The notes below the pieces were generated by a model. It made no database searches. It saw only the letters and a program-made list of their open reading frames with translations, and was not told the DNA's origin. Positions 55,055-63,958 of a stretch of DNA of 64,000 nucleotides are shown here, in pieces. Numbering within the stretch: the stretch's first letter is position 1; every line of letters starts with the position of its first letter. Origin of the DNA: CAWBAT01 sp963810905 (GTDB lineage Bacteria; Acidobacteriota; Terriglobia; Versatilivoradales; Versatilivoraceae); NCBI GenBank assembly GCA_963810905.1, contig CAWEPG010000010.1:15001-79000 (forward strand), given 5' to 3'. The translations under genes were made by a program, and so were the position numbers.

Positions 55055-56268
55055 CAATTAAGACTTCGGTATCCCTGATTTTAGTTCTCCCTTCGGTTCT
55101 AATTCTCCTCAGCTTTGGAGCCTGTTCTCGAGCCAAGCAACAGGAGTTGGCCTCGGCCAATAGTCCATCGGATCCGATTGAGGTGAAGACCGGCACGGTC
55201 GTCGAGCGAAATGTGGAACGCTCCGTCGAGGTGGTTGGTACTCTAAAGGCGGACGAGGAAGTCGTTGTCAGCAGCGAAGTCAAAGGAATCATCGAAGAAC
55301 TCCCCGTCGATCTGGGCAGTGTGGTCAGACGCGGCCAGGTTCTGGCACGAATTGCGCAAAAAGAATTTCAGTGGCGGGTGGATCAGGCTAATGCGGCTCT
55401 CCAACAAGTCAGAGTTCGCCTGGGATTGCGTGGAGAAGTCTCCCATCCCGACCCGGAGCAAAATCCGGAAGTCCGCCAGGCCAAAGCATCGCTGGACGAA
55501 GCCAAGCTACGTTTCGATCGTGCCAAAACTCTCATTAAGAACGGGGATATTGCTCAAGAACTCTACGATGTTGCTGAAATGGGCTACCGGAGCGCGGAGG
55601 CCCGCTATCAAGCTTCTTTAGACAATTTTCAAAATCAAGTGTCACTCATCGATCAAAGGATCGCCGAGCTTCAGTTGGCCCGAAAGCAGCTGAGCGATGC
55701 CACGATTGTTTCTCCGATGGATGGAATCGTCAGCCAGCGTCACGTCACGCGAGGTGAATATATTAAGGCTGAAACCCGGATTGTGACGATCGTCAAATCC
55801 AATCCACTGCGACTTCAGGCTGTGTTTCCTGAGGTCGCCGTGCCCTCGATCGAATTCGGTATGCCCGTGACATTGAAGGTTGATGCTTATCCCGGCCGTT
55901 CCTTCAAGGGACTCATCAGCCGGATCAGCCCGGCGCTGGATGAAAAAGCGCGGACCCTGACGGTCGAAGCCACTGTCGATAACTCCTCCGGTGAGCTGAA
56001 GCCCGGTCTATTCGCCAAAGTCCGTTTGCTGGTAAGCAAACAGTCTCCCGCGATCATGGTCCCCGCAAATTCACTCATCACATTTGCGGGCCTTACCAAG
56101 CTTTTCGTGATTCAGGATGGTCGAGCTGTCGAACGGATCGTAAAGACCGGAGTTCAAGACGGAGACTATATCGAGATTCTCGAAGGCGCCAAAGTGGGCG
56201 AGCGGATCGCTATTGACGTAGTCAGCCGGCTCTCCAATGGAGTCGCTGTCAAGGGGAAGGAGTCTTAA
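55051..56268 (+). CDS. RND efflux membrane fusion lipoprotein (AcrA/MexA-like)
   Basis: A 405-aa periplasmic adaptor. The N-terminus has a lipoprotein signal with lipobox LLSFGAC (Cys25). The lipoyl/barrel-sandwich halves (VSSEVKGIIEELPVDLGSVVRRGQ near residue 72; DATIVSPMDGIVSQRHV near 215) flank an alpha-helical hairpin (about 105-210), followed by beta-barrel and membrane-proximal domains. It starts on the tetR stop (ATGA) and ends one base before the GTG of the RND gene. Confidence 0.94.
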   Translation: MTIKTSVSLILVLPSVLILLSFGACSRAKQQELASANSPSDPIEVKTGTVVERNVERSVEVVGTLKADEEVVVSSEVKGIIEELPVDLGSVVRRGQVLARIAQKEFQWRVDQANAALQQVRVRLGLRGEVSHPDPEQNPEVRQAKASLDEAKLRFDRAKTLIKNGDIAQELYDVAEMGYRSAEARYQASLDNFQNQVSLIDQRIAELQLARKQLSDATIVSPMDGIVSQRHVTRGEYIKAETRIVTIVKSNPLRLQAVFPEVAVPSIEFGMPVTLKVDAYPGRSFKGLISRISPALDEKARTLTVEATVDNSSGELKPGLFAKVRLLVSKQSPAIMVPANSLITFAGLTKLFVIQDGRAVERIVKTGVQDGDYIEILEGAKVGERIAIDVVSRLSNGVAVKGKES

Positions 56269-59200
56269 GTGCAAAAACTTGCTGAAATCTGCATTCGGAG
56301 ACCTGTTTTCGCTACCATGTTGATCATGGCGCTGGTCGTGATTGGATTTGCCAGTTACGCAAAATTGGGGGTGGACTTATTCCCGAAGGTTGATTTTCCA
56401 GTCGTCGCCGTGACTACCGTTCTGCCCGGATCCTCGCCAGAGGAAATTGAAACTGAAATCACCAAGAAGGTCGAAGAGGCTTGTAACACCGCTAGCGGAA
56501 TCGATGAGATGCGCTCGGTTTCACTCGAGGGAGTTTCTCAAGTTTTTGTGACATTTGTCCTGGAACGGGACCCGGCCGAAGCTGCCCAGGATATTCGCGA
56601 TCGGGTTGGTCGAATCGTTGGAACCCTACCTCGCGATATTGATCCCCCCGTGATCGAAAAAATGGATCCGGATGCATTTCCCGTGGTCTCGATAGCAATT
56701 TCAGCCTCACGAGCCACGCGGGAAATCACGGAAATCGTGGACAAACAGGTCAAGCAGTCGCTGGAATCCCTCACGGGCGTGGGCCAGGTCCGTTTTGTGG
56801 GCGACCGTAAAAGGGAGATTCATATCTGGTTGAACCCGGACAAACTCCTCTCCTACAACCTGTCGATTGATGAAGTCCGGCGGGCACTCGCGTCACAAAA
56901 TGTGGAAGTCCCGGGAGGCTGGGTGGATCAGGGTATCCGGGAACTGACCTTGCGCACGCTGGGCCGAGTCACTAAAGTGGAGGAATTTAACCAAATAGTC
57001 CTGAAGACGGTGAATGGTTCTCCGGTGCGAGTCTCCGACGTAGCCACGGTCGAAGACGGTGTAGAGGAACCCCGCTCTCTCGCGCGCTTGAATGGGAAAG
57101 AGGCTGTTGTCCTTGAAGTTCGAAAACAATCAGGGACCAATACCTTGACCGTGGTTGCAGCCGTGAAGGAACGCCTCGATGAACTCAAGCCTATTTTGCC
57201 CCCAGATTTCAAAATCCAGATCGTCCGCGACCAATCCACGTTCATTAAGAACTCATTTGATGCCGTCCAGGAACATCTCATCCTCGGAGGATTCTTTGCG
57301 GCTCTGGTATGCCTGCTCTTTATTGCCAACTTACGGGCAACCGTGATTGCCGCCATCGCCATCCCGACGTCCATTATTTCCACTTATACGTTAATGTGGT
57401 ACATGGGCTTCACCCTGAACAATATGACGATGCTGGCCTTGACGCTGAGTGTCGGAATCGTCATCGATGACGCAGTAGTGGTTCTCGAGAATATCTTCCG
57501 ATTCATTGAAGAGAAGAAGATGCCTCCGATGCAGGCCGCCCGAGAGGCAACGGCCGATATTGGTTTGGCCGTTATGGCCACGACCATGTCGTTGGTGATC
57601 ATCTTCTTGCCAGTGGCGTTCATGGGCGGAATCGTTGGACGGTTCATGAGCAGTTTTGGTTTCACTTCTGCTTTTGCAATTATGGTCTCGCTACTGGTCA
57701 GCTTCACGCTGACTCCCATGCTGTGCTCTCGTTTCTTGAAGAAAACTCAACAGGCTGTGGAACACCACCAGAAGACAACCAAGGAATCGAAGACTTATTC
57801 ATGGATCGAGCATGCCTATGTCAGCCAACTGGTCTGGTCTATGAAGCATCGGTTGGTGATATCGCTCATCGCGGTGGGGGTCGTTTTGTCCACGTTCCCG
57901 CTATTCATGCTTACGGGGAAAGATTTCATTCCCCAGGATGATCAAAGCCAAATCGAAGTTCTCGCCAAGGGTCCGGATGGGACCTCTTTAAAAGGGAGCG
58001 AGGCGCTTGTAGTCCAACTGGAGAAGGATTTAGGCACCTTACCTGGTGTCTCTTCGATTCTCTCGACCGTTGGAGCGGATTCCCAGCGACAAGTCAATTT
58101 TGCGACGCTGTCCCTTCAGCTTGTTCCGATCGATCAAAGAAAATATTCCCAGGCCGAGATCATGGAGATGGCCCGGCAAAAAATGAATCGGTATAAAAAT
58201 GATCTGCGGGTCGCTATTCAATATCCCAATTACTTCTCGGCCGGTGGTTTCACCAATGCTGACTTGTTGTATACGATTCAGGGACCCGACTTGGACAAGC
58301 TGGGCGAATATTCCGAGAAGATTCGTCAGATTGTGAAATCAATTCCCGGAGTCGTTGATATCAACACGACCCTCGAATTAGGAAAGCCGGAATTGCGGGC
58401 CCAAATCAATCGTGCCAAAGCTGCGGATCTGGGGTTGGATGTTCAGGCCATTGCCGGAAGCTTGCGCACGATGGTAGCCGGTGAGGAAGTGAGTTCATTT
58501 CGGGAAGGGGATAATCGTTACGAAGTGCGACTCCAAGTTGCCCGAGAGAACCGGTCAAGTGCGGAACCTTTATCAAGGCTCTACATCCCTTCAGCAACAG
58601 TAGGCAACGTTCAGTTAAGCAGCGTGGTTGAGCTCCGTGAAGGGGTCGGTCCCGGACAAATTGACCGCTACAATCGCCAGCGGCAGGTGACGATCAGCGG
58701 CAACATCGAGAGAGGGCAGGCTCTCAGTACTGTGTTGGCAAAATTGGAGCCAGCAGTCGCCTCTTTAAATCTTGATCCTACTTACCACACAGGATTGCAG
58801 GGGCGAAGCCGTGAGCTTGGGCGAGCAGGGCTGGCTTTCGTCGATTGCCTTTTTCCTTTCCTGCATTTTTATGTACATGGTTTTGGCGGCCCAATTTGAG
58901 AGCTTCCTGCATCCCATTACGATTTTGTTAAGCCTGCCAATGGCCATCCCGTTTGCCCTCATCTCGCTCTATGCATTTCATCAGACCATCAATATTTTTT
59001 CTTCGCTGGGAATTCTCATGTTGTTTGGTGTAGTCAAAAAGAATTCCATTTTGCAAATTGATCATATGAACAAGCTGCGCGAGCAAGGAATGCCCCGATT
59101 TGAGGCCATCATCCAGGGCTGCCAAGATCGGCTGCGGCCCATCTTGATGACGACGTTTGCCCTGGTGGCGGGAATGCTACCGATGGCTTTTGGTGTCGGA

Positions 59201-59431
59201 GCCGGCTCGGGAATGCGCCGCTCAGTCGCCATCATCGTGATTGGGGGGCAAAGTTTATGCCTGCTTCTGACCCTGCTGGCGATTCCGGTGGCTTATTCTC
59301 TGTTTGACGATGTGGCCACCTCCTTGGTCTGGGAGCGGATCGCTCGGTTTGCATCGGGAACCCGGTCTCGCCTTCGTGAACGACTGGCCGCATCTTTCTC
59401 GGCTGCTCTGAGTTTGTTTGGGAGGGGCTAG
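56269..59431 (+). pseudogene. RND efflux pump (AcrB/HAE1 family), single frame break
   Basis: Inner-membrane proton-driven pump. The reconstructed protein is 1053 aa, as expected. First transmembrane helix: PVFATMLIMALVVIGF; proton-relay Asp pair in GIVIDDAVVVLEN (about 399-400); C-terminal IFMYMVLAAQFESFLHP and GVVKKNSILQIDH. The GTG start has AAGGAG 8 nt upstream. Near 58816-58822 the frame moves by one base: dropping C58822 (or a slip at CTT) restores RELGEQGWLSSIAFFLS. The two open pieces are 56269-58899 and 58772-59431. All partners (adaptor, TolC, regulator) are intact. Confidence 0.88.
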
Positions 59432-59510
59432 ATCCAGGATCCAGGAATTCGCGTTGTAAAAGCCTAATAAAGCTATCAGCCTCAGGCTCCAACCATTCTT
59501 TGGAGATATT

Positions 59511-61220
59511 TTGCTCATGAACGCGCAAGAAAATTTCCTGTATAAATCCATTTTCGTCCTTTTGATACTTAATTGGCTTTGTCTCGCCCATTCCTTCGCA
59601 CAGGGTCAGGCTAGTCCTAACCAGGGAATCCCTTTCGAGCTGGTAGGTATAGACACCTCAAAGGAAAAACCAATTTCTCTGCAGGAATCCATTGAGCTGG
59701 CATTACGCAATAGCCCAGGGGTCAAAGTTGAGCAGGGCAATACCGAGATCACGCGGTTGGCTGTAAAAGCCGCACAGGGCAACTACGACCCGATGTTCGG
59801 TTTTGGCCCGCGTTACGAGTCACGAACCATCCCTGTCGGAAGCCTCCTCGGTGGGGGTCTCAATGGGGCCGTGACAACTGATACGAGTTATTGGGACCTC
59901 TCCTGGAAACAACAGATTTCTACAGGTGGAAATTTTTCAATCCTCTTTGACAACAACCGGCTCTCAACTAATAACCTATTTACCAATTTAAGCCCTCAAT
60001 TTAATACTTTTCTGTCCTTTAATTTTACTCAGCCTTTGCTCCGTGACCTGAAGATCGATCCCATCCGGCGTGAAATTCGCATCGCCAAGAATCAAGTGGA
60101 TCTGAGCGATGTCCAATTCCAGATGAAGATCATCGATACCGTGACTGCGGTCGTTTCAGCCTATTGGGTCCTGCATTACACCTATAGCGACATGGAAGTG
60201 AAACGAGAGACGGTTCAATGGGCCAGCGACCAACTAGAGACGAACAAGCGATTGGCTGCTGCGGGGAGTCTGGCTCAAGTTCAAATCGTAGAAGCTCAGG
60301 CCGAACTGGAGAGGCGCAAAGGGGATCTGCTTCTCGCCATGGATGAGGTGAATCGGGCTGAAAATGTCTTTAAACAGTTGATTCTTCCCGATCGCTCAGA
60401 CCCAATGTGGAAAGAAAACCTCAAGCCCTCGGATGCCGCAAAGTTAAGTGTGGTCGAAATGGCTCTCCCAGACGCATTACAACGCGCACTCACATTGAGA
60501 CCAGAACTCGCACAGCTCAACTTGCAGGCAAAGGCCAATAAGATCGACAACAGCTTTTTCGAATCTCAAGCCAAACCCCAACTCGATTTAGTCGCGAATT
60601 ACTTGAGCACAGGATTGGCCGGCACGTTCTTTGTCCAGCCTAATTTTTTTAACGAACAGACTGCTGTCATATTTGCACGTCTCAACGAGCTTTCCAGCAT
60701 TGCAGGATTACCCCCAGTCCTGCCGCCAACAAATACTGTCGGCATCCCAGATAATTTTTTTGGAGGGTATGGAAGCTCTCTGGAGAATATGTTTGCCCAG
60801 CGATACCGCAGTTTTCAAGTCGGAGTCCAAGTCAACCTTCCGATCCGCAATCGAACGGCTCTCGCCAATCTAGCCCGCACTCAGGTGGTGGGACGTCAGC
60901 TTCAATACCTTCGCCTGCAAACTGAGCAGGCCATCGAAGCAGACGTCCGGAATACTTTGCAGGGTGCCATTTCGGCCCACGAGCGAGTGGGTGTGGCCCG
61001 CACAGGCCGAGAAGCCAGCCAAATCCAGTTAGAGAGCGAAGAGCGTCGATTCAAGGTGGGCGCCACAACCAGCTTTTTTGTGCTGACTCGTCAAAATCAG
61101 CTCGCCGAAGCCAAAAGTCGCGAGATCCGTACTCTGGCCGAATTTAATGTCGCCTTGGCCCAACTCTACCGCGCTACCGCAGATACTCTGAATGCCTTCA
61201 ATGTTCAATTAGCCAAGTAA
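59511..61220 (+). CDS. TolC-family outer membrane efflux protein
   Basis: A 569-aa outer-membrane channel of the TolC family, completing the tripartite pump. A signal peptide (IFVLLILNWLCLAHSFAQG) is followed by two outer-membrane-efflux repeats with long coiled-coil helices (SLQESIELALRNSPG; TLRPELAQLNLQAKANK) and the C-terminal LARTQVVGRQLQYL. TTG 59511 lies 5 nt and ATG 59517 lies 11 nt from GGAG, so the exact start is open. It follows the RND gene by 79 nt. Confidence 0.92.
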   Translation: MLMNAQENFLYKSIFVLLILNWLCLAHSFAQGQASPNQGIPFELVGIDTSKEKPISLQESIELALRNSPGVKVEQGNTEITRLAVKAAQGNYDPMFGFGPRYESRTIPVGSLLGGGLNGAVTTDTSYWDLSWKQQISTGGNFSILFDNNRLSTNNLFTNLSPQFNTFLSFNFTQPLLRDLKIDPIRREIRIAKNQVDLSDVQFQMKIIDTVTAVVSAYWVLHYTYSDMEVKRETVQWASDQLETNKRLAAAGSLAQVQIVEAQAELERRKGDLLLAMDEVNRAENVFKQLILPDRSDPMWKENLKPSDAAKLSVVEMALPDALQRALTLRPELAQLNLQAKANKIDNSFFESQAKPQLDLVANYLSTGLAGTFFVQPNFFNEQTAVIFARLNELSSIAGLPPVLPPTNTVGIPDNFFGGYGSSLENMFAQRYRSFQVGVQVNLPIRNRTALANLARTQVVGRQLQYLRLQTEQAIEADVRNTLQGAISAHERVGVARTGREASQIQLESEERRFKVGATTSFFVLTRQNQLAEAKSREIRTLAEFNVALAQLYRATADTLNAFNVQLAK

Positions 61221-61271
61221 GAAAAGGCCACCCTCATCGAAAAGGGAGATGTGACAAAATTGCCATGGTGG

Positions 61272-61373
61272 TTGTAGGGAACGCTCGCCGCAGCGTTCCC
61301 CGGTAACGAGAAGTTCTGAATTGAATTGGTTTCGCCAATCTAAAAGGAACGGACCAGCGTCCGTTCCCTACAA
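61272..61373. repeat. REP/BIME-like palindromic element B
   Basis: TTGTAGGGAACG (61272-61283) and CGTTCCCTACAA (61362-61373) are exact inverted copies enclosing a 102-bp unit. Each end is itself a hairpin: GGGAACGCT-CGCCGC-AGCGTTCCC (61277-61300) and GGAACGGAC-CAGC-GTCCGTTCC (61346-61367). Same organisation and first six bases as the element at 1202-1274. Confidence 0.55.
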
Positions 61374-61446
61374 AGCTCTCAATTTCTTCGCACCGTCAGA
61401 GGTGCAGGGGTGGGTTTGTCGTCCCTGTAAGGATCGCATATTTTAA

Positions 61447-61493
61447 CCCAGGGCAATCGAGCATTTCGACCGTCGCCCTGGGTCTGGGTGGCC
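61447..61493. repeat. Inverted repeat overlapping a dispersed 27-bp repeat (copy 1)
   Basis: CCCAGGGC (61447-61454) pairs with GCCCTGGG (61475-61482). The stretch 61467-61493 recurs at 63306-63332 with 23 of 27 bases identical. The rest of the 704-bp gap 61221-61924 has no credible gene; its right third is very AT-rich and carries a hairpin TGCCTAA/TTAGGCA near 61884-61904. Confidence 0.4.
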
Positions 61494-61924
61494 TTTATTT
61501 CGTTTCCCTCGCTCCCGCAACATGACTCGTACGATCCCAATCAGCTCCTATTTCGGCGGCGAGGGATTGGGGGAGTGGGGGAATTTCCAAACCAATTTGG
61601 TATCTATACTGCCTTTTGTCTTAGGCCTGGTTATTTCGAAAAATACAACGCCCTGTTCTAAAAATCTCCCCCAGACATTCAAGAAGCGCAGGGTTCTAAT
61701 TTAGGTTGTATGAATAGGCAGAATTCTGGATATGAGAAGATCTAGAATTAGTTCTGTCGATTATAATGCGCTTACTATAGCGTCATATTTTTTGATATTT
61801 TTAAACTTAAGAAAGCGTTTGGCGCCTACTTCAGTACGCCAACAGATAGAACACTCGCAAATATTGCAGAGTGCGATATTCTGCCTAATCATTATTTAGG
61901 CATCTTTTACAACCGGAGAATGCG

Positions 61925-62518
61925 TTGACCGAAAACTGTGGTTCAAACATCGTCTTGGAAAATCGCCATACCGGCGAGCGTTTGGCCCTGAGTCGCGTCA
62001 AGCGGGGCGACGAGGTCTGGTTGAAACTGAAGGGATCCCTTCCTCCGCATCGCGAGGGGCCGCCTCTGCACATTCACTTCGCGGAAGACGAGGAGGGACA
62101 AGTCATGTCCGGCACTCTTTCCGCTGTGGTCGATGGACGCAAAATCACGGCGGGCCCTGGAGACTCTGCGCCGCTACCTCGCGGTTCAGCTCATCGCTGG
62201 TGGAACGAGGGAGACGAGCCGCTCGAGTTCTTGGGCTATGCTCGACCGGTGGTGGATTTAGATCGGTACCTTCAAGCCGTGTTTGAGGTCATAAACGCAG
62301 GTCCCGAAGGACGGCCTCCACTTTTCTACCTGGCCCATGTGGCCTTGCGGCACCGTCGCACGCAGGCTGTGCTCATCATGCCACGACCGGTTCAAGCCGT
62401 GCTCTTTCGTGTAATCGTCGCGATTGGCACGGTGCTTGGGCGCTACCGCGGCAATGACTGGCCTGGTTGTCCAACTCGCTGTCTCGGCGCACCGAGCGGT
62501 GCAGGAGAAGATGTCTAA
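61925..62518 (+). CDS. Cupin-domain protein with C-terminal helical extension
   Basis: A 197-aa protein starting at TTG 61925, 6 nt after GGAG. The N-terminal cupin has a full metal set: HIHFAEDEEG (motif 1) and PRGSAHRWWNEGDEP (motif 2). The C-terminal ~75 residues are helical and hydrophobic (QAVLFRVIVAIGTVLG) and may associate with the membrane. Its GC-rich coding sequence differs from the AT-rich DNA before it. The stop TAA is embedded in GTCTAACAAGCGG, recalling the R'' box of integron attC sites. Function unknown. Confidence 0.75.
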   Translation: MTENCGSNIVLENRHTGERLALSRVKRGDEVWLKLKGSLPPHREGPPLHIHFAEDEEGQVMSGTLSAVVDGRKITAGPGDSAPLPRGSAHRWWNEGDEPLEFLGYARPVVDLDRYLQAVFEVINAGPEGRPPLFYLAHVALRHRRTQAVLIMPRPVQAVLFRVIVAIGTVLGRYRGNDWPGCPTRCLGAPSGAGEDV

Positions 62519-62527
62519 CAAGCGGTT
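62515..62527 (+). repeat. CTAACAAGCG motif, copy 1 (attC-like half site)
   Basis: CTAACAAGCGGTT overlaps the stop of the cupin gene. With the two preceding bases it reads GTCTAAC, which fits the attC R'' consensus RYYYAAC. No matching GTTRRRY R' box was found within 160 nt downstream, so a complete attC is not supported. Confidence 0.3.
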
Positions 62528-62612
62528 TGATGACTAGATCCTGATCTGAGTGGATCACGAAGAGCAGGCCAAGCTTTAGAGCAAGCACATTCCTAATCAA
62601 CCAGGAGAAACC

Positions 62613-62830
62613 ATGGAGAGAGTCCTCAAACTGTGACCGTGTTCGCGTCTGCTTGATGGCTCCACGACCGTTTACTTCAGTCCGAAACAGCCGACTGGGG
62701 TCAAGCAGGGTAACTGGATCCAGACGATACCGAACAAGGGCTGGTTCACCATCCTGCGCCTCTACAGCCCGCTCGAACCGTTCTTCGACTAAGGTCCTGG
62801 CGGCCGAGCGAGATCGAGTTGGTCCGATGA
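62613..62830 (+). pseudogene. DUF1214/DUF1254-family remnant
   Basis: A ribosome site AGGAG and ATG (62603-62615) open a frame that stops after seven codons. From about 62634 a different frame encodes the C-terminal end of a DUF1214 protein: DGSTTVYFSPKQP, GNWIQTIPNKGWFTILRLY, SPLEPFFD. The end continues as K-V-WRPSEIELVR only if extra bases at 62790 and 62797 are skipped. This reads as a gene that lost its middle by deletion, with two small insertions (or sequence errors) at its end. The family's function is unknown. Confidence 0.6.
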
Positions 62831-62836
62831 AGCCAG

Positions 62837-62849
62837 CTAACAAGCGATT
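62837..62849 (+). repeat. CTAACAAGCG motif, copy 2
   Basis: CTAACAAGCGATT, identical to copy 1 at 12 of 13 positions, just after the DUF1214 remnant and directly abutting the ATG of the next gene at 62850. Spacing between copies is 322 bp, a cassette-like distance. Confidence 0.3.
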
Positions 62850-63197
62850 ATGAACACCCTTGGAGTCATTGCCCCCTACAAGTTTGAAGGCATGTGGGTT
62901 TTTGACGATTCCACAGTCGGACTCGTCCGTGAGCCCTTCGTTTCAGGCATCGATACGATGATCGACAGATTGGTCGTTTCAATTCCTAATGCCCAGACGG
63001 GCTTCCGATTGATTTTTTCAGCGACACCATTTCCAGGCCACACAGTCAAGCTGGAGTGGCGGCGCGAGGAGTATGGCGGGAATTGGTATTACTCGCCAGA
63101 GTTCGATATCGAGGGCTGGTTGTGTCCCGCGCTCTTCAGATATTTTGAAAAGGCTCCGAATGAGTTGTATGCTCGCGCGGAACCAAAGATAGGATAG
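62850..63197 (+). CDS. DUF6717-like small protein
   Basis: A 115-aa soluble protein. The segments YKFEGMWVFDD, REPFVSG and KLEWRREEYGGNWYYSPEF agree with what I recall of the uncharacterised DUF6717 family; this attribution is from memory and moderate. No membrane helix or signal. There is no ribosome site before the ATG, because the motif CTAACAAGCG stands directly in front, as is common in gene cassettes. Function unknown. Confidence 0.65.
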   Translation: MNTLGVIAPYKFEGMWVFDDSTVGLVREPFVSGIDTMIDRLVVSIPNAQTGFRLIFSATPFPGHTVKLEWRREEYGGNWYYSPEFDIEGWLCPALFRYFEKAPNELYARAEPKIG

Positions 63198-63305
63198 AGC
63201 ACCTAGTCGCCCGACCTTGCACTGAAGCGAACCCGTCCGTCGTGCTGCGGTAGCAAGCGCGGCTCCACTGCGCTGCGGATTTTAGCCGGGTGCAAGGGAG
63301 TTCTG

Positions 63306-63332
63306 CGACGATCGCTCTGGGTCTGGGTTGCC
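63306..63332. repeat. Dispersed 27-bp repeat, copy 2
   Basis: CGACGATCGCTCTGGGTCTG and following bases repeat the sequence at 61467-61493 with four mismatches. It lies in the GC-rich 194-bp gap before the lipoprotein gene and after the DUF6717-like gene. Confidence 0.4.
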
Positions 63333-63391
63333 GACGCTCTCAAACTTCCGATTAGCTCGCTCGTCGTTCGGCGCTTAAGTGTGGGGTATTT

Positions 63392-63958
63392 GTGGAATTG
63401 AAGAAGATCACTGGCTTACTTCTGCCTTTCGTACTTTCCTGCAGCGGTTGCCAACTTTCCGATACAGGGTACCGGTTCCATGCAATATATCAGGCGAAAA
63501 AAACCGGTTGTCGCATCCAATTGCTCTCGCAAGGTTATGTGAAATCAGGACACGATCTAGCGGATTCGGCGCTTTCACTCGTTCAGTTTTGTCCTTTGCC
63601 TGGATCTCCTGGAAAGCCTTTCCGGGTTGCAATGTTAGAGGTACCTACTCCTTATGAATGGATCAAGGTAGAATGCACGGATCTCGCCATGCCTTTAACA
63701 GAATGGAAAAATCCACCAGAGTTACTTTTAGGGTTACTTTCAAAGGCTGGATATGAAGGGATCGTTCCTGAAGAAGTGAAAGGGTTAGCTCGAGTTATGA
63801 CGAACTCTTTAGCGGGTTCAAAAGGGGTAGTGCTTGAAGGTCAAATTGATTCCATCGACGTTCTTCAGACTAAGATTGAATATGCTTACGAAGGACATAG
63901 AAATAAACCCCAGAGAGAATGGATCGATGATTCAGAGTTATCTCGGTGTGAAAGATGA
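63392..63958 (+). CDS. Putative lipoprotein, unknown function
   Basis: A 188-aa orphan. GTG 63392 begins MELKKITGLLLPFVLSCSGC; the hydrophobic run and SCSGC form a lipoprotein signal with Cys20 as lipidation site. The mature part has no motif that I recognise; it is mixed, with EVPTPYEWIKVECTD and a charged C-terminus. TTG 63398 is another possible start. Codon use is more AT-rich than the efflux genes, consistent with recent acquisition. Complete within the window. Confidence 0.6.
   Translation: MELKKITGLLLPFVLSCSGCQLSDTGYRFHAIYQAKKTGCRIQLLSQGYVKSGHDLADSALSLVQFCPLPGSPGKPFRVAMLEVPTPYEWIKVECTDLAMPLTEWKNPPELLLGLLSKAGYEGIVPEEVKGLARVMTNSLAGSKGVVLEGQIDSIDVLQTKIEYAYEGHRNKPQREWIDDSELSRCER

Noticed and set aside
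62513..62680. A complete integron attC site after the cupin gene
   Set aside because: The R'' box fits but no GTTRRRY R' box or foldable partner was found downstream, so only a half-site resemblance is reported.
62376..62843. 155-aa minus-strand ORF across the accessory block
   Set aside because: It runs antisense to the cupin gene and DUF1214 remnant, both of which have recognisable sense-strand motifs.
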